Shown here in pieces: positions 24,077 through 33,179 of a stretch of 64,000 bases of DNA; the first letter of the stretch is position 1, and each line of letters begins with the position of its first letter. This stretch comes from Vreelandella hamiltonii (lineage in GTDB: Bacteria; Pseudomonadota; Gammaproteobacteria; Pseudomonadales; Halomonadaceae). A program made the translations under genes and the position numbers. The notes beneath the pieces were generated by a model, which worked only from the letters and a program-made list of their open reading frames with translations, ran no database searches and had not been told where the DNA came from. Where the stretch lies: the NCBI RefSeq assembly GCF_014651775.1, contig NZ_BMXN01000005.1, forward strand, positions 124,001 to 188,000, given 5' to 3'.

Positions 24077-25150
24077 ATGCACGCCATCTCCTCCCGCCTT
24101 TCCCCGATTACCCGGCGGCGCTGGGCGGCGTTCAAGGCCAACCGGCGGGCACGCATCTCGCTGTGGCTGTTTGGCGTACTGTTCATCATCAGCCTGTTCG
24201 CGGAGCTGATCGCCAACGACAAACCCATCGTGATGCAGTTCGAAGGGCAGTGGTACGTTCCCTTGCTGGTCGACTATCCGGAAACCGAGTTCGGCGGCTT
24301 TTTGCCCACCCGAACCGACTATCTCGATCCGTTCATCCAACAGCAGATCAGCGACCATGGCTGGGCGCTCTGGCCCATCATCCCCTTTTCGTATCAAACC
24401 CTCGACATGCAGATGAGCCGTCCTTCCCCGGCCCCACCCGATGGGCGCCACTGGCTGGGCACCGATGATCAAGGGCGCGATGTCATGGCCCGGGTGATTT
24501 ACGGCTTTCGTCTCTCGGTGGCCTTCGCGCTGGTGTTGACCGCAGGCTCGCTGGTCATCGGAGTCATTGCCGGTGGCCTGCAGGGCTATTTCGGCGGCAA
24601 GGTGGATCTCATCGGCCAGCGTTTCACGGAAATATGGTCCGGGCTGCCGGTGCTGTTCCTGCTGATCATTCTGGCCAGCTTCGTGCAGCCGGGTTTCTGG
24701 TGGCTACTGGGCATCATGCTGCTGTTTTCCTGGCTGGGTCTGGTGGATATCGTGCGCGCCGAATTCCTGCGCGCCCGTAACCTGGAGTACGTGCGGGCTG
24801 CCAAGGCCATGGGGCTTCCTTCCCGACTCATCATGTGGCGCCATGTCCTGCCCAACGCCATGGTGGCAACGCTTACATTCATTCCGTTTATCTTTACCGG
24901 CGCCATCGGCACCTTGACGGCACTCGACTTTCTGGGCTTCGGCTTGCCCCCTGGCGCCCCCTCGCTGGGTGAACTGGCGGCACAGGGCAAGAACAACCTG
25001 CATGCGCCCTGGCTCGGCATCACGGCCTTCATGACGCTGGCCATCATGCTGTCACTGCTGGTATTCATCGGTGAGGGCCTGCGGGATGCTTTCGACCCTC
25101 GCCACGTCAAGCAAGGCGCCAATGCTGCCGGGGAAGCCGCCCATGTCTGA
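24077..25150 (+). CDS. yejE: Oligopeptide ABC transporter permease YejE
   Basis: 357 residues, inner membrane. A cytoplasmic N-terminus precedes the first membrane segment (about 28-45), then a periplasmic loop with FEGQWYVPLLVDYPETEFGG typical of YejE, then five further segments. The motif GRHWLGTDDQGRDVMARVIYG precedes the core, and the EAA loop is RAAKAMGLPSRLIMWRHVLPNA. It starts one base after the yejB stop and overlaps yejF by eight bases. Confidence 0.93.
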   Translation: MHAISSRLSPITRRRWAAFKANRRARISLWLFGVLFIISLFAELIANDKPIVMQFEGQWYVPLLVDYPETEFGGFLPTRTDYLDPFIQQQISDHGWALWPIIPFSYQTLDMQMSRPSPAPPDGRHWLGTDDQGRDVMARVIYGFRLSVAFALVLTAGSLVIGVIAGGLQGYFGGKVDLIGQRFTEIWSGLPVLFLLIILASFVQPGFWWLLGIMLLFSWLGLVDIVRAEFLRARNLEYVRAAKAMGLPSRLIMWRHVLPNAMVATLTFIPFIFTGAIGTLTALDFLGFGLPPGAPSLGELAAQGKNNLHAPWLGITAFMTLAIMLSLLVFIGEGLRDAFDPRHVKQGANAAGEAAHV

Positions 25151-26735
25151 ACTTAGCTCTGCCCCTTTGCTGCACCTGAATGACTTCAGCGTGGCGTTCG
25201 ATGGCCAGGTGGTGGTCGACAAACTGTCGCTGTCGCTGAATGCGGGGGAAACCCTGGCCATCGTCGGAGAGTCCGGCTCGGGCAAGTCGGTCTCCGCGCT
25301 GGGCGCCATTGGCTTGCTGCCCAGCAATGCCCAGGTCGTTGGCCAGCGCCTGCTGGAAGGCCGTGACGTGAGCCAGCTGCGTGAGCGCGACTGGAACACG
25401 CTGCGGGGCAACCGCGTCGGGTTCATTTTTCAGGAGCCGATGACATCGCTCAACCCGCTGCATCGCATTGGCAAGCAGATAGGGGAAACCCTGCGCCTGC
25501 ATCAAGGGTTGAGCGGACAAGCGGCCAGGCAGCGGGCGCGTACGCTGCTGGAGCAGGTCAAACTGCCCCGCCCAGACGAGCTGCTGGACGCCTGGCCTCA
25601 CCAGCTCTCGGGAGGCCAGCGCCAGCGCGTCATGATCGCCATGGCCATCGCCAACAACCCCGCACTGTTGATTGCCGACGAACCCACCACGGCGCTGGAC
25701 GTCACGGTACAGCAGGAAATTCTGGCATTGCTCAAGGAGCTACGCGATCACCACGGCATGGGGCTGCTGCTGATCAGCCACGACCTCAACCTGGTGCGGC
25801 GCCATGCCGATCGTGTCTGCGTGATGTATCGCGGCAAGGTAGAAGAAACCGGGCCCGTCGCACAGGTCTTCGCCAACCCGCAAAGCGACTACACCCGAGC
25901 ACTCATCGCCGCCGAGCCGGAGGGCCGACCTGCAGCGCCGCTCAGCAGTGCTGCCCTGCTGAGCGCCCGCCAGCTGCGCGTCAGCTTCAAACGACCCAAG
26001 ACGCAGCTGTTCCAGCGCCAGCCCCCGGCTTTCGAAGCGCTGAAAACCACCGATCTGCACATAGCGCCCGGTGAAACCCTGGGCATCGTGGGCGAATCCG
26101 GGTCGGGCAAGACCACGCTGGCCTCGGCCATCATGCGGCTAGTGCCCAGTGAGGGAGATGTCAGCCTGGGCGATGCACGGCTGAGCGAGCTGACGGGAGA
26201 CGCTCTGCGTCGCCAGCGCCATCGGCTGCAGATGGTGTTTCAGGACCCCTACGGCGCGCTTTCTCCACGCATGCCCGTGTTCGACATCGTCAGCGAAGGG
26301 TTGCGCTTTCACTTTCCGCGCCTGAGCGACAGCGAGGTCCGCGAGCGCGTCCGCCAGACCCTGAAGGAAGTCGGCCTGCCCGAAAGCTGTGCCGACCGCT
26401 ACCCTCACGAGTTTTCAGGCGGCCAACGCCAGCGTATTGCCGTGGCCCGGGCCATCATACTGGAGCCCGAGCTGTTGGTCCTCGACGAACCCACCTCTGC
26501 CCTGGACCGCACAGTGCAAAAGCAGCTGGTCACGCTACTGCGAGAACTGCAGGCCAGGCGGCAGCTCAGCTATCTGTTCATCAGCCACGACCTGGCCGTC
26601 GTCCGCGCCATGGCACACCGCATCATGGTGCTGAAAGATGGCGAGGTGGTCGAACAGGGGGATTGTCTTGACGTGCTGGCCAACCCTCGCCACCCGTATA
26701 CCCAAGCGCTTTTGAGTGCCGCTCACCTGTCGTGA
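25143..26735 (+). CDS. yejF: Oligopeptide ABC transporter double ATPase YejF
   Basis: 530 residues with two full ABC domains. Domain 1: Walker A GESGSGKS (about 43-50), signature LSGGQRQR, Walker B LLIADEPT. Domain 2: Walker A GESGSGKT (about 319-326), signature FSGGQRQR, Walker [13 protein letters not shown]. An OppD/OppF-like peptide-transport tail follows each ([10 protein letters not shown] and [12 protein letters not shown]). The fused pair powers YejBE. Start ATG 25143 overlaps yejE; the reading frame extends to 25071 but lacks a binding site. Confidence 0.94.
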   Translation: MSELSSAPLLHLNDFSVAFDGQVVVDKLSLSLNAGETLAIVGESGSGKSVSALGAIGLLPSNAQVVGQRLLEGRDVSQLRERDWNTLRGNRVGFIFQEPMTSLNPLHRIGKQIGETLRLHQGLSGQAARQRARTLLEQVKLPRPDELLDAWPHQLSGGQRQRVMIAMAIANNPALLIADEPTTALDVTVQQEILALLKELRDHHGMGLLLISHDLNLVRRHADRVCVMYRGKVEETGPVAQVFANPQSDYTRALIAAEPEGRPAAPLSSAALLSARQLRVSFKRPKTQLFQRQPPAFEALKTTDLHIAPGETLGIVGESGSGKTTLASAIMRLVPSEGDVSLGDARLSELTGDALRRQRHRLQMVFQDPYGALSPRMPVFDIVSEGLRFHFPRLSDSEVRERVRQTLKEVGLPESCADRYPHEFSGGQRQRIAVARAIILEPELLVLDEPTSALDRTVQKQLVTLLRELQARRQLSYLFISHDLAVVRAMAHRIMVLKDGEVVEQGDCLDVLANPRHPYTQALLSAAHLS

Positions 26736-26772
26736 GCTGGCTGAGAATCTGATCACCAAGGACATTTCTGGC

Positions 26773-26817
26773 AAAAAAATTTCTGGCGGAGAGGCTCGAC
26801 CCGAGCCTCTCCGCCAG
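26773..26817 (-). terminator. Strong hairpin terminator between yejF and rsuA
   Basis: CTGGCGGAGAGGCTCG (26783-26798) and its exact complement (26802-26817) make a 16-bp stem with a 3-base loop. On the minus strand it is followed by AAATTTTTTTGCC, a good T-tract for ending rsuA. On the plus strand it lacks a T-run but may still block read-through from yejF. Confidence 0.85.
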
Positions 26818-26887
26818 CGCCTGAAAACATCCAAAGCCGCGTGCACATTTTCAGTTTAGACAAGATAACGGTATAAATATGACCCGT

Positions 26888-27592
26888 TTAGAAGCTGTCG
26901 ATCTCTTCCTGGGTCAGCGCTCGCCACTCGCCTGGTGCCAAATCATCGGGCAACGCAAGGCTGCCGATCGAGTGCCGATGAAGCGCCTCGACGTGGTTGC
27001 CCAAGGCAGCAAACATCCGCTTTACCTGATGGTAGCGGCCTTCGGTAATGGTCAGCTCTGCCTGCTGCGGGGTAATGAAACGCAGCGTGGCCGGCTGGGT
27101 GGGGGTCTCTTCACCTTCGAGCAGCAGGCCTTCGGCCACGCGCTCGACCGCCTGCTGAGCCGCCTCACCTTCCATGGGCTCGGCCAGTTCGGCGAGATAC
27201 ACCTTGGCACAGCGGTGGCGCGGCGATGTCACTCGGTGGGACCACTGCCCGTCATCGGTCAATAGCAGCAGTCCGGTGGTGTCCACATCCAGGCGCCCTA
27301 CCGGCTGAAGGCGTTCTACCTTGGGCTCATCGATGATATCAATGACCCGCGGATACAGTCCCCGGCGTGCAGTGCACTCCACGTCCTTGGGCTTGTGCAG
27401 CATGATATAGCGCAGCCCCACCAGCTCGAGACGCTCGCCATTCAGACGCACCTCATCCTGGGCCGTGTCGATATGGGTGGCGGCTTGCTTGATGGGCTCG
27501 CCATTCAGCGTCACTTCGCCATTTTTCAAGGCGCGCTTGGCGAGGCTGCGGGTCAGCGCAGAGGTTTCACTCAAAAAACGATCAAGGCGCAT
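26888..27592 (-). CDS. rsuA: 16S rRNA pseudouridine(516) synthase
   Basis: 234 residues. An N-terminal S4-like RNA-binding domain (MRLDRFLSETSALTRSLAKR...) precedes the pseudouridine synthase domain with the catalytic Asp in PVGRLDVDTTGLLLLTDDG (about 98-116) and the RsuA-type end EGRYHQVKRMFAALGNHV. It modifies U516 of 16S rRNA during small-subunit assembly. Its start overlaps the yafV stop by one base (TAATG), so the two form an operon. Confidence 0.94.
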   Translation of the reverse strand: MRLDRFLSETSALTRSLAKRALKNGEVTLNGEPIKQAATHIDTAQDEVRLNGERLELVGLRYIMLHKPKDVECTARRGLYPRVIDIIDEPKVERLQPVGRLDVDTTGLLLLTDDGQWSHRVTSPRHRCAKVYLAELAEPMEGEAAQQAVERVAEGLLLEGEETPTQPATLRFITPQQAELTITEGRYHQVKRMFAALGNHVEALHRHSIGSLALPDDLAPGEWRALTQEEIDSF

Positions 27593-28407
27593 TATTGGCC
27601 CACTCCTGGCAGTAGCGAAAAGCGATCGGCATCTTGCCAGGCAGGAAATTTGTCACGAAAGGCATCCAGTTCCGTCTTGTCGAGCGTTCCGGTATCGATG
27701 AACGCGGTATGGGCAGGATGGTCGATGAGCGGTTCGCCCTTGAAATCGACCAGCATGGAGTCGCCGCTATAGGCCAGCCCCTTGGCGTCTTCGCCCACAC
27801 GATTGACGCCTATCACATAGGCGAGGTTTTCCACCGCGCGTGCTTGCAGCAGCGTGCGCCACGGATGGCGACGAGGGGCGGGCCAGTTAGCCACGCACAG
27901 CACGGCATCATACTCGAAATGCTCGCCTTCTGCTGGCTGCTGGCGCATCCACACGGGAAACCGCAGGTCGTAGCAAACGCTGAGCTGCAGCTTGAATCCC
28001 TTGAGTTCGACGATCTGCCGTGCCGACCCCATGCCGTATCGCTCATGCTCTCCCGCCATGCGGAACAGGTGACGCTTGTCGTAGTAGCGCAGTTCGCCGT
28101 CGGGCGTTGCCCATACCATGCGGTTGTAGTACTGGCCATCCTCCACGACGGCCACGCTGCCGGTCATCACGCAACCTCGAGCCTGCGCTTGCGCTTGCAG
28201 CCAGGCCACGCTCTGGCTCTCGGCCATGGGCTGGGCCATCTCGCGAGAGTTCATGGTAAAGCCGGTGGCGAACATTTCGGGCAGCACGATCAAGTCCGTG
28301 TCCCGGCTATCCAGGTCGCCCAGCAGTTTGGCCAAATGCGTGTGGTTGGCGTGGGGGTCTTCCCAGCGCAAATCGCACTGCACCAGGCTGGTTTTCAGTT
28401 GGCTCAT
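27592..28407 (-). CDS. yafV: Omega-amidase, YafV/Nit2 family
   Basis: 271 residues, nitrilase superfamily. The Glu-Lys-Cys triad is in LPEMFATGF, YDKRHLFRM and VCYDLRFPVW, all as in E. coli YafV. The family end FPAWQDADRF is present. It hydrolyses alpha-ketoglutaramate or alpha-ketosuccinamate, clearing transamination by-products, possibly in methionine salvage. Start ATG 28407 follows AAGGAGG by six bases. Divergent from rarD. Confidence 0.93.
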   Translation of the reverse strand: MSQLKTSLVQCDLRWEDPHANHTHLAKLLGDLDSRDTDLIVLPEMFATGFTMNSREMAQPMAESQSVAWLQAQAQARGCVMTGSVAVVEDGQYYNRMVWATPDGELRYYDKRHLFRMAGEHERYGMGSARQIVELKGFKLQLSVCYDLRFPVWMRQQPAEGEHFEYDAVLCVANWPAPRRHPWRTLLQARAVENLAYVIGVNRVGEDAKGLAYSGDSMLVDFKGEPLIDHPAHTAFIDTGTLDKTELDAFRDKFPAWQDADRFSLLPGVGQ

Positions 28408-28479
28408 GCCATGCCTCCTTTGCATCAATGTCTTGGCCGATTGTGTGCTAGATTAGCATTTTTAGTTAATGAGGCTGCT

Positions 28480-29385
28480 ATGCTTCCATCTGCACCCAGA
28501 GACCCTGAAGCGGTCAAGGGCGTCATGTTCGGTTTGACCGCCTATACCATGTGGGGTTGTTTTCCGCTGTTCTTTGCGCTGTTCGATGGAATACCCGCCT
28601 TTGAAATTCTGATCCACCGCATTTTGTGGTCATGCCTGTTCCTGGTCGGGCTGATCAGCGTCCTGCGCCGCTGGCCTCCGGTGGTGGCCGCGCTGGTCGA
28701 GCCCAGACGCCTGGGCAGGGTGCTCGCCTGCGCGCTGCTGATTGCCTTCAACTGGGGCATCTACATCTATGCCGTAGAGAGCAAGCAGGTGCTGCAAGCC
28801 AGCCTGGGCTACTTTCTCACCCCGCTGGTCAACGTTGCGTTGGGCATGCTGGTGCTCAGAGAAGTCATGGCCCGACTACAGCTGGTGGCGCTTGGTCTCG
28901 CCAGCCTGGCGATTGCCGTGCAATTCGTCATGCTGGGGGAGTTGCCGTGGATCAGCCTGCTGCTGGCGCTGAGTTTCGGCAGCTATGGGCTCTTTCGCAA
29001 GCAGGTGCCATTGGATGGGCTGTCTGGCCTGTTCGTGGAAACACTGCTGCTCTTCCCGCTGGCCCTGTTGGCGCTGAGCTGGATGAGCTGGCAAGGCACG
29101 TCACACTTCCTGCACGACGCGCCCATGTCGGCGTTACTGGTAGTCAGCGGTATCCTCACGGCCCTGCCGCTGATGGCGTTTGCCGGGGCCGCACGCCGCT
29201 TGCGGCTAGCCACCCTGGGGTTCTTGATGTACATCAACCCCAGCATTCAGTTTTTGATTGCACTGACCGTGTTTGGAGAGCCGCTGGGCCTGATTCAGCT
29301 CGTCACGTTTCTGATGATCTGGACAGGCCTGGCGCTCTATTCATGGTCGTCCTGGCAATCACGTCCGCGCCAGGCGGCCGCTTGA
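28480..29385 (+). CDS. rarD: EamA/DMT-family transporter RarD
   Basis: 301 residues, ten predicted membrane helices, two EamA repeats. RarD marks: GVMFGLTAYTMWGCFPLFFA at the N-terminus, FEILIHRILWSCLF, FNWGIYIYAVESKQVLQASL (about 88-107), and the GFLMYINPSIQFLIA segment near 255. The physiological substrate is unknown (named for chloramphenicol sensitivity). ATG 28480 has GAGG eight bases upstream; the frame is open much further upstream but antisense to yafV. The last 27 bases overlap the convergent chemoreceptor gene. Confidence 0.92.
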   Translation: MLPSAPRDPEAVKGVMFGLTAYTMWGCFPLFFALFDGIPAFEILIHRILWSCLFLVGLISVLRRWPPVVAALVEPRRLGRVLACALLIAFNWGIYIYAVESKQVLQASLGYFLTPLVNVALGMLVLREVMARLQLVALGLASLAIAVQFVMLGELPWISLLLALSFGSYGLFRKQVPLDGLSGLFVETLLLFPLALLALSWMSWQGTSHFLHDAPMSALLVVSGILTALPLMAFAGAARRLRLATLGFLMYINPSIQFLIALTVFGEPLGLIQLVTFLMIWTGLALYSWSSWQSRPRQAAA

Positions 29386-31005
29386 GGCCAGCGTGGCAGG
29401 TGCCTGCTCAACGGCTTGAAGCTGTGCGGCTTGCTCAGGCTGATACCCCACACGGAAGCCACCCCAGTGCTTGCCGTGCACATGAATGGGAACCGACAGG
29501 TCGTGCATGATCTCGCCCGTGTCGCGCTTGTAGGTTTGCAGCAGCAGCGGCTGCTCATGGGCACCACAGCGGCGACCGGTAGGGTCATCGAAAATGCGCT
29601 TGCTGCGGCAATATTTCAGGTCGTGTTGCGGGTCGCCAGTGGGTTCACGGCTCACCGCGGCGTTATGGGTGGGCACATAGCCATTGCGGTCACAGGCAAT
29701 CGCGTAGCTCAGGCCGTGACCTGCCAACAGCGGCTCCTGCAGGGCGGGCAGTTGCTGGTCGGTGAAGGCATCGAAGCCGGTATGATAAAGCGGCGGCTGG
29801 GTCCCGGGGATCACCGCATAATTTGGATGGAACAGCGCGGCCTCCGATAGCTCGCCTCGGCTCAAGGCCTTTTCGAACAGCTTGCCAATCTGGTCGGCGG
29901 TTTGTCGAGCCACCTTGAATACCTGCTGATGGCGCCCTTCAAGATGTTGCTGGGCCAGCTCTGCATCCACGCTTTCGGCAGCCTCCATCAAGGCGTGAGC
30001 TTGCTGGGCAAGGGCGTGCATATGGCGGTTCCCTTCATCTACATCGTGCTCCAGCTGGTCGAGGCTGTCCGCCACGGTCTGGCTGTGGGCCCGCGTACTG
30101 TCCATGGCACCCGCCACGCTGGTGATTTCCTGCTGCACCTGGTCGAACTCCTGGGTAATGGTGGCCAGGCTGCTCCCTACCTGCTGCATCTCCTCAGCCC
30201 GGTCTCGCATCCGGGTCATCAGCCCGCCCATGGTGCTGACGACACTCTGGCCGCTTTGGTGCATATCCTTGACCAGCCCATCGATACTCTGGGTGGCCGT
30301 GGACGTTTTCAACGCCAGGTCGCGCACCTCTCCCGCCACCACCGCAAAGCCTCGGCCATGCTCGCCGGCCCTGGCAGCTTCGATGGATGCGTTCAGCGAC
30401 AACAAGTGGGTCTGTTCGGCCACCCCCTCGATCATGGAAGTCACGCTGCGCACCCGTTCGATCTTGTCGTTAAGTTCGGTGAGCATATCCAACGCCAGGC
30501 CGGAGCGCTCGGCCACATCGGTCATGTCCTGAATGATATCGGCCAGCGCATCATGATTGTCATGACTCGCCCGCTGGGCGCTTTCGGCCAGGGTCGCTAC
30601 CTGTGTCGCGCTAGCGCTGACTTGCATGATGGCAGCGTTGATGGCGCTCATGCTGGAAGAGGCCTCACTGGCCATGTTTTCTTGTTTGGCAAGACGTTGG
30701 GCCATCAGGTCGGCGTAATGGGACACCTCCGCCGAGGCAATGGCAGTACTGCTGGCGCGATGCATCAGGCGATACGCCATGCCGCGTAGCGCACCATAGT
30801 CCTGAATCGGCCTGATATTGCGGGGCACCGATACCAAACGTTGATGATCGGCACGGTACACGTCGTACAGGGCGGCGGCCACCAGCGCGCCCCCCGCGAC
30901 AAGGGCACTGGCGAGCCCAGCATACGCCCAGAAGCCTCCTCGCCAGGTCATCCCGACGGCAGCACTGATCAATAGCAGCGGTAACAGCCAGCGAAGCAGT
31001 CGCAT
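29359..31005 (-). CDS. Methyl-accepting chemotaxis protein with a C-terminal cytoplasmic sensor
   Basis: 548 residues. Two membrane segments at about 4-20 and 27-47 are joined by a very short loop, so there is no periplasmic ligand domain. The long cytoplasmic coiled coil contains the receptor tip with LLSLNASIEAARAGEHGRGF and AVVAGEVRDLA (about 203-233), the CheA/CheW contact site. After the signalling hairpin a domain of about 140 residues (390-530) contains DRNGYVPTHNAAVSREPTGD, KRIFDDPTGRRCG and HDLSVPIHVHGKHWGGFRVG. This recurs at the C-terminus of some MCPs and looks like a Cache/PAS-type ligand sensor with conserved His. It should therefore sense an intracellular signal. No CWE-type methyltransferase tether is present at the end. 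Confidence 0.9.
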   Translation of the reverse strand: MRLLRWLLPLLLISAAVGMTWRGGFWAYAGLASALVAGGALVAAALYDVYRADHQRLVSVPRNIRPIQDYGALRGMAYRLMHRASSTAIASAEVSHYADLMAQRLAKQENMASEASSSMSAINAAIMQVSASATQVATLAESAQRASHDNHDALADIIQDMTDVAERSGLALDMLTELNDKIERVRSVTSMIEGVAEQTHLLSLNASIEAARAGEHGRGFAVVAGEVRDLALKTSTATQSIDGLVKDMHQSGQSVVSTMGGLMTRMRDRAEEMQQVGSSLATITQEFDQVQQEITSVAGAMDSTRAHSQTVADSLDQLEHDVDEGNRHMHALAQQAHALMEAAESVDAELAQQHLEGRHQQVFKVARQTADQIGKLFEKALSRGELSEAALFHPNYAVIPGTQPPLYHTGFDAFTDQQLPALQEPLLAGHGLSYAIACDRNGYVPTHNAAVSREPTGDPQHDLKYCRSKRIFDDPTGRRCGAHEQPLLLQTYKRDTGEIMHDLSVPIHVHGKHWGGFRVGYQPEQAAQLQAVEQAPATLASSGRLART

Positions 31006-31242
31006 AGTGAGTACTCTTTTATTGTTGAGATCGTCGAGTCATGGCGCAATACAGACCGCGTTTACCACTCAGTCAGCTTAACCAGTTACGCATTTGAAAT
31101 AAGTAGCACTTTGGGGGGATAGCAAAAGGTAATATTTGGCCTTGAGGCAAGTGGGCATGACATTTTTATAACTAAACAGGCTAAACTATGTTCCGTTTTG
31201 CAGGTTCCGTTTTTCCTGATATGGCCAACGCTGCGAGAAACC

Positions 31243-32946
31243 ATGTTGAAGCGCTATTTGCCCATTCTTGCCTGGCTACCCCACTATCATCGGCGCCTGC
31301 TGGGGGCCGACCTCATGGCGGGCCTGATCGTGACGGTCATGGTCATTCCCCAGTCGCTGGCATACGCTCTGCTGGCCGGGCTGCCTGCCGTGGTAGGGCT
31401 TTACGCCAGTCTTCTTCCCCAACTGCTCTACACCCTGCTGGGCACCAGCCGAACCCTGGCGGTGGGGCCCGTGGCCATCATTGCGCTGATGACGGGAGCG
31501 GCACTTTCGTCGGTGGCCGCCCCCGGTAGCGCCGAATACCTGCAAGCCGCACTGGTGCTGTCGCTGCTCTCGGGCATGATCCTGCTGATCATGGGCAGCC
31601 TGAAAATGGGTTTTTTCAGCAACTTCCTGAGCCACCCGGTCATCTCTGGCTTCCTGACGGCTTCCGGCATTCTGATTGCGGTCAGCCAGCTGGGCGGCCT
31701 GCTGGGAATTGCCAGCAGCGGCTTTACGCTCGTCGAACGGCTCATGACGCTGCTACCCAACCTGCCTGACATCAATCCCTACACGGCAACCATTGGCGTG
31801 GGGACGCTGCTGTTTCTGGTGGCGCTGCGCCGCTACGGCAAACGCTCGTTGATCTGGGTAGGCGTGCCTGTATCCCTGGCAGACCTGCTGACCAAGGCAG
31901 GCCCGGTATTTGCCGTGCTGATCACGACGCTGGTCACCTGGCACTGGCAGCTGGCCTATCAGGGTGTGGCGGTGGTGGGTACGATTCCCAGCGGTTTGCC
32001 CGCGTTCAGCCTGCCCTGGGGCGACGCCTCACTCTGGCGGGCGCTATTGATTCCTGCTCTATTGATCAGTCTGGTGGGGTTTGTGGAGTCGGTCTCCATG
32101 GGCCAGATGCTGGCCGCCAAACGCCGCCAGCGTATCTCACCCAATCAGGAGTTGATCGGCCTGGGCGCCGCCAATCTGGCGGCAGGTTTCACCAGTGGCA
32201 TGCCGGTCACCGGCGGGCTCTCGCGCACCGTGATCAACTACGATGCCGGGGCACAGACCCCGGCCGCAGGGGCCTTTGCCGCCCTGGGCATTGGGTTGGT
32301 GACGCTGGCGTTCACTGGCTGGCTCTACTACCTGCCCATCGCCACCCTGGCGGCCACCATCACGGTCTCCATCCTGACGCTGGTGGACATTCCCATGCTG
32401 CGCCAGACCTGGCGCTACTCCCGCAGTGACTTTGCCGCCATGGCGGTCACGATTCTGCTGACTCTGGTCGAAGGCATCGAGGCCGGCATCATTGGCGGCG
32501 TCACGCTCTCCATCGCACTTTTTCTCTATCGCACCAGCCGCCCCCACAGCGCGTTGGTAGGTCGGGTGCCCGACACCGAACATTTTCGCAATACCGAGCG
32601 CCATGATGTCGAAACCGCCCCGCATGCAGCGCTGCTGCGCATCGATGAGAGCCTCTACTTCGCCAACGCCCGCTACCTCGAAGATACCGTCTACAACCTG
32701 GTGGCCAGCCGACCCGAGCTGGAACACGTGGTACTGATCTGTTCGGCCGTCAATTTGATCGACGCCTCGGCCTTGGAAAGCCTGGATGCCATCAACGCAC
32801 GGCTGAAGGATTCCGAAGTGAAGCTGCACCTTGCCGAGGTCAAGGGGCCGGTCATGGATCAACTGAAGAAGAGCGACTTCCTCGAAGAACTGTCTGGCCG
32901 CGTGTTTTTGAGCACCTATGCTGCCTGGCGTGAGTTCTCCCCATAG
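31243..32946 (+). CDS. SulP-family anion transporter with STAS domain
   Basis: 567 residues. The SulP core (about 20-420) opens with GADLMAGLIVTVMVIPQSLAY, the SLC26/SulP signature, and continues with GLPAVVGLYASLLPQLLY and the GMPVTGGLSRTVINYDAGAQ segment. The cytoplasmic STAS domain (about 440-555) contains LLRIDESLYFANARYLED and CSAVNLIDASALESL. Likely substrates are sulfate, bicarbonate or a dicarboxylate; sequence alone does not decide. ATG 31243 lies close after GAGA; earlier in-frame starts lack a ribosome-binding site. Monocistronic with its own terminator. Confidence 0.9.
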   Translation: MLKRYLPILAWLPHYHRRLLGADLMAGLIVTVMVIPQSLAYALLAGLPAVVGLYASLLPQLLYTLLGTSRTLAVGPVAIIALMTGAALSSVAAPGSAEYLQAALVLSLLSGMILLIMGSLKMGFFSNFLSHPVISGFLTASGILIAVSQLGGLLGIASSGFTLVERLMTLLPNLPDINPYTATIGVGTLLFLVALRRYGKRSLIWVGVPVSLADLLTKAGPVFAVLITTLVTWHWQLAYQGVAVVGTIPSGLPAFSLPWGDASLWRALLIPALLISLVGFVESVSMGQMLAAKRRQRISPNQELIGLGAANLAAGFTSGMPVTGGLSRTVINYDAGAQTPAAGAFAALGIGLVTLAFTGWLYYLPIATLAATITVSILTLVDIPMLRQTWRYSRSDFAAMAVTILLTLVEGIEAGIIGGVTLSIALFLYRTSRPHSALVGRVPDTEHFRNTERHDVETAPHAALLRIDESLYFANARYLEDTVYNLVASRPELEHVVLICSAVNLIDASALESLDAINARLKDSEVKLHLAEVKGPVMDQLKKSDFLEELSGRVFLSTYAAWREFSP

Positions 32947-32978
32947 CCCAGTCATTCAAGCCATTGAAAATAAATCGA

Positions 32979-33005
32979 AAAGCCGAGCCATTGCTCGGCT
33001 TTTTG
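32979..33005 (+). terminator. Terminator of the SulP gene
   Basis: AAAGCCGAGC and GCTCGGCTTT flank a CATT loop and run into TTTTT on the plus strand, 33 bases past the stop. A-rich bases on the other side would allow bidirectional use. Confidence 0.9.
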
Positions 33006-33046
33006 CATTTAGCAATCGGCATTTTTGGGTACTTCATCAAACGGCG

Positions 33047-33075
33047 TTGACAGCCTCTGCTGGCTTACCTACTAT
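33047..33075 (+). promoter_or_regulatory. Sigma70 promoter of the TAXI-TRAP operon
   Basis: TTGACA (33047-33052) and TACTAT (33070-33075) with a 17-base spacer. Transcription would start near 33082, leaving a 5' untranslated region of about 98 bases. Confidence 0.75.
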
Positions 33076-33179
33076 CACCTGACCACTTAGCAGAATCAAA
33101 TACCGCATAGCAAAACACATTGTAGCAAAGCGTAACAACCCGATAGCGACCATCACAACCACAATAAAGGAGCATGAAA

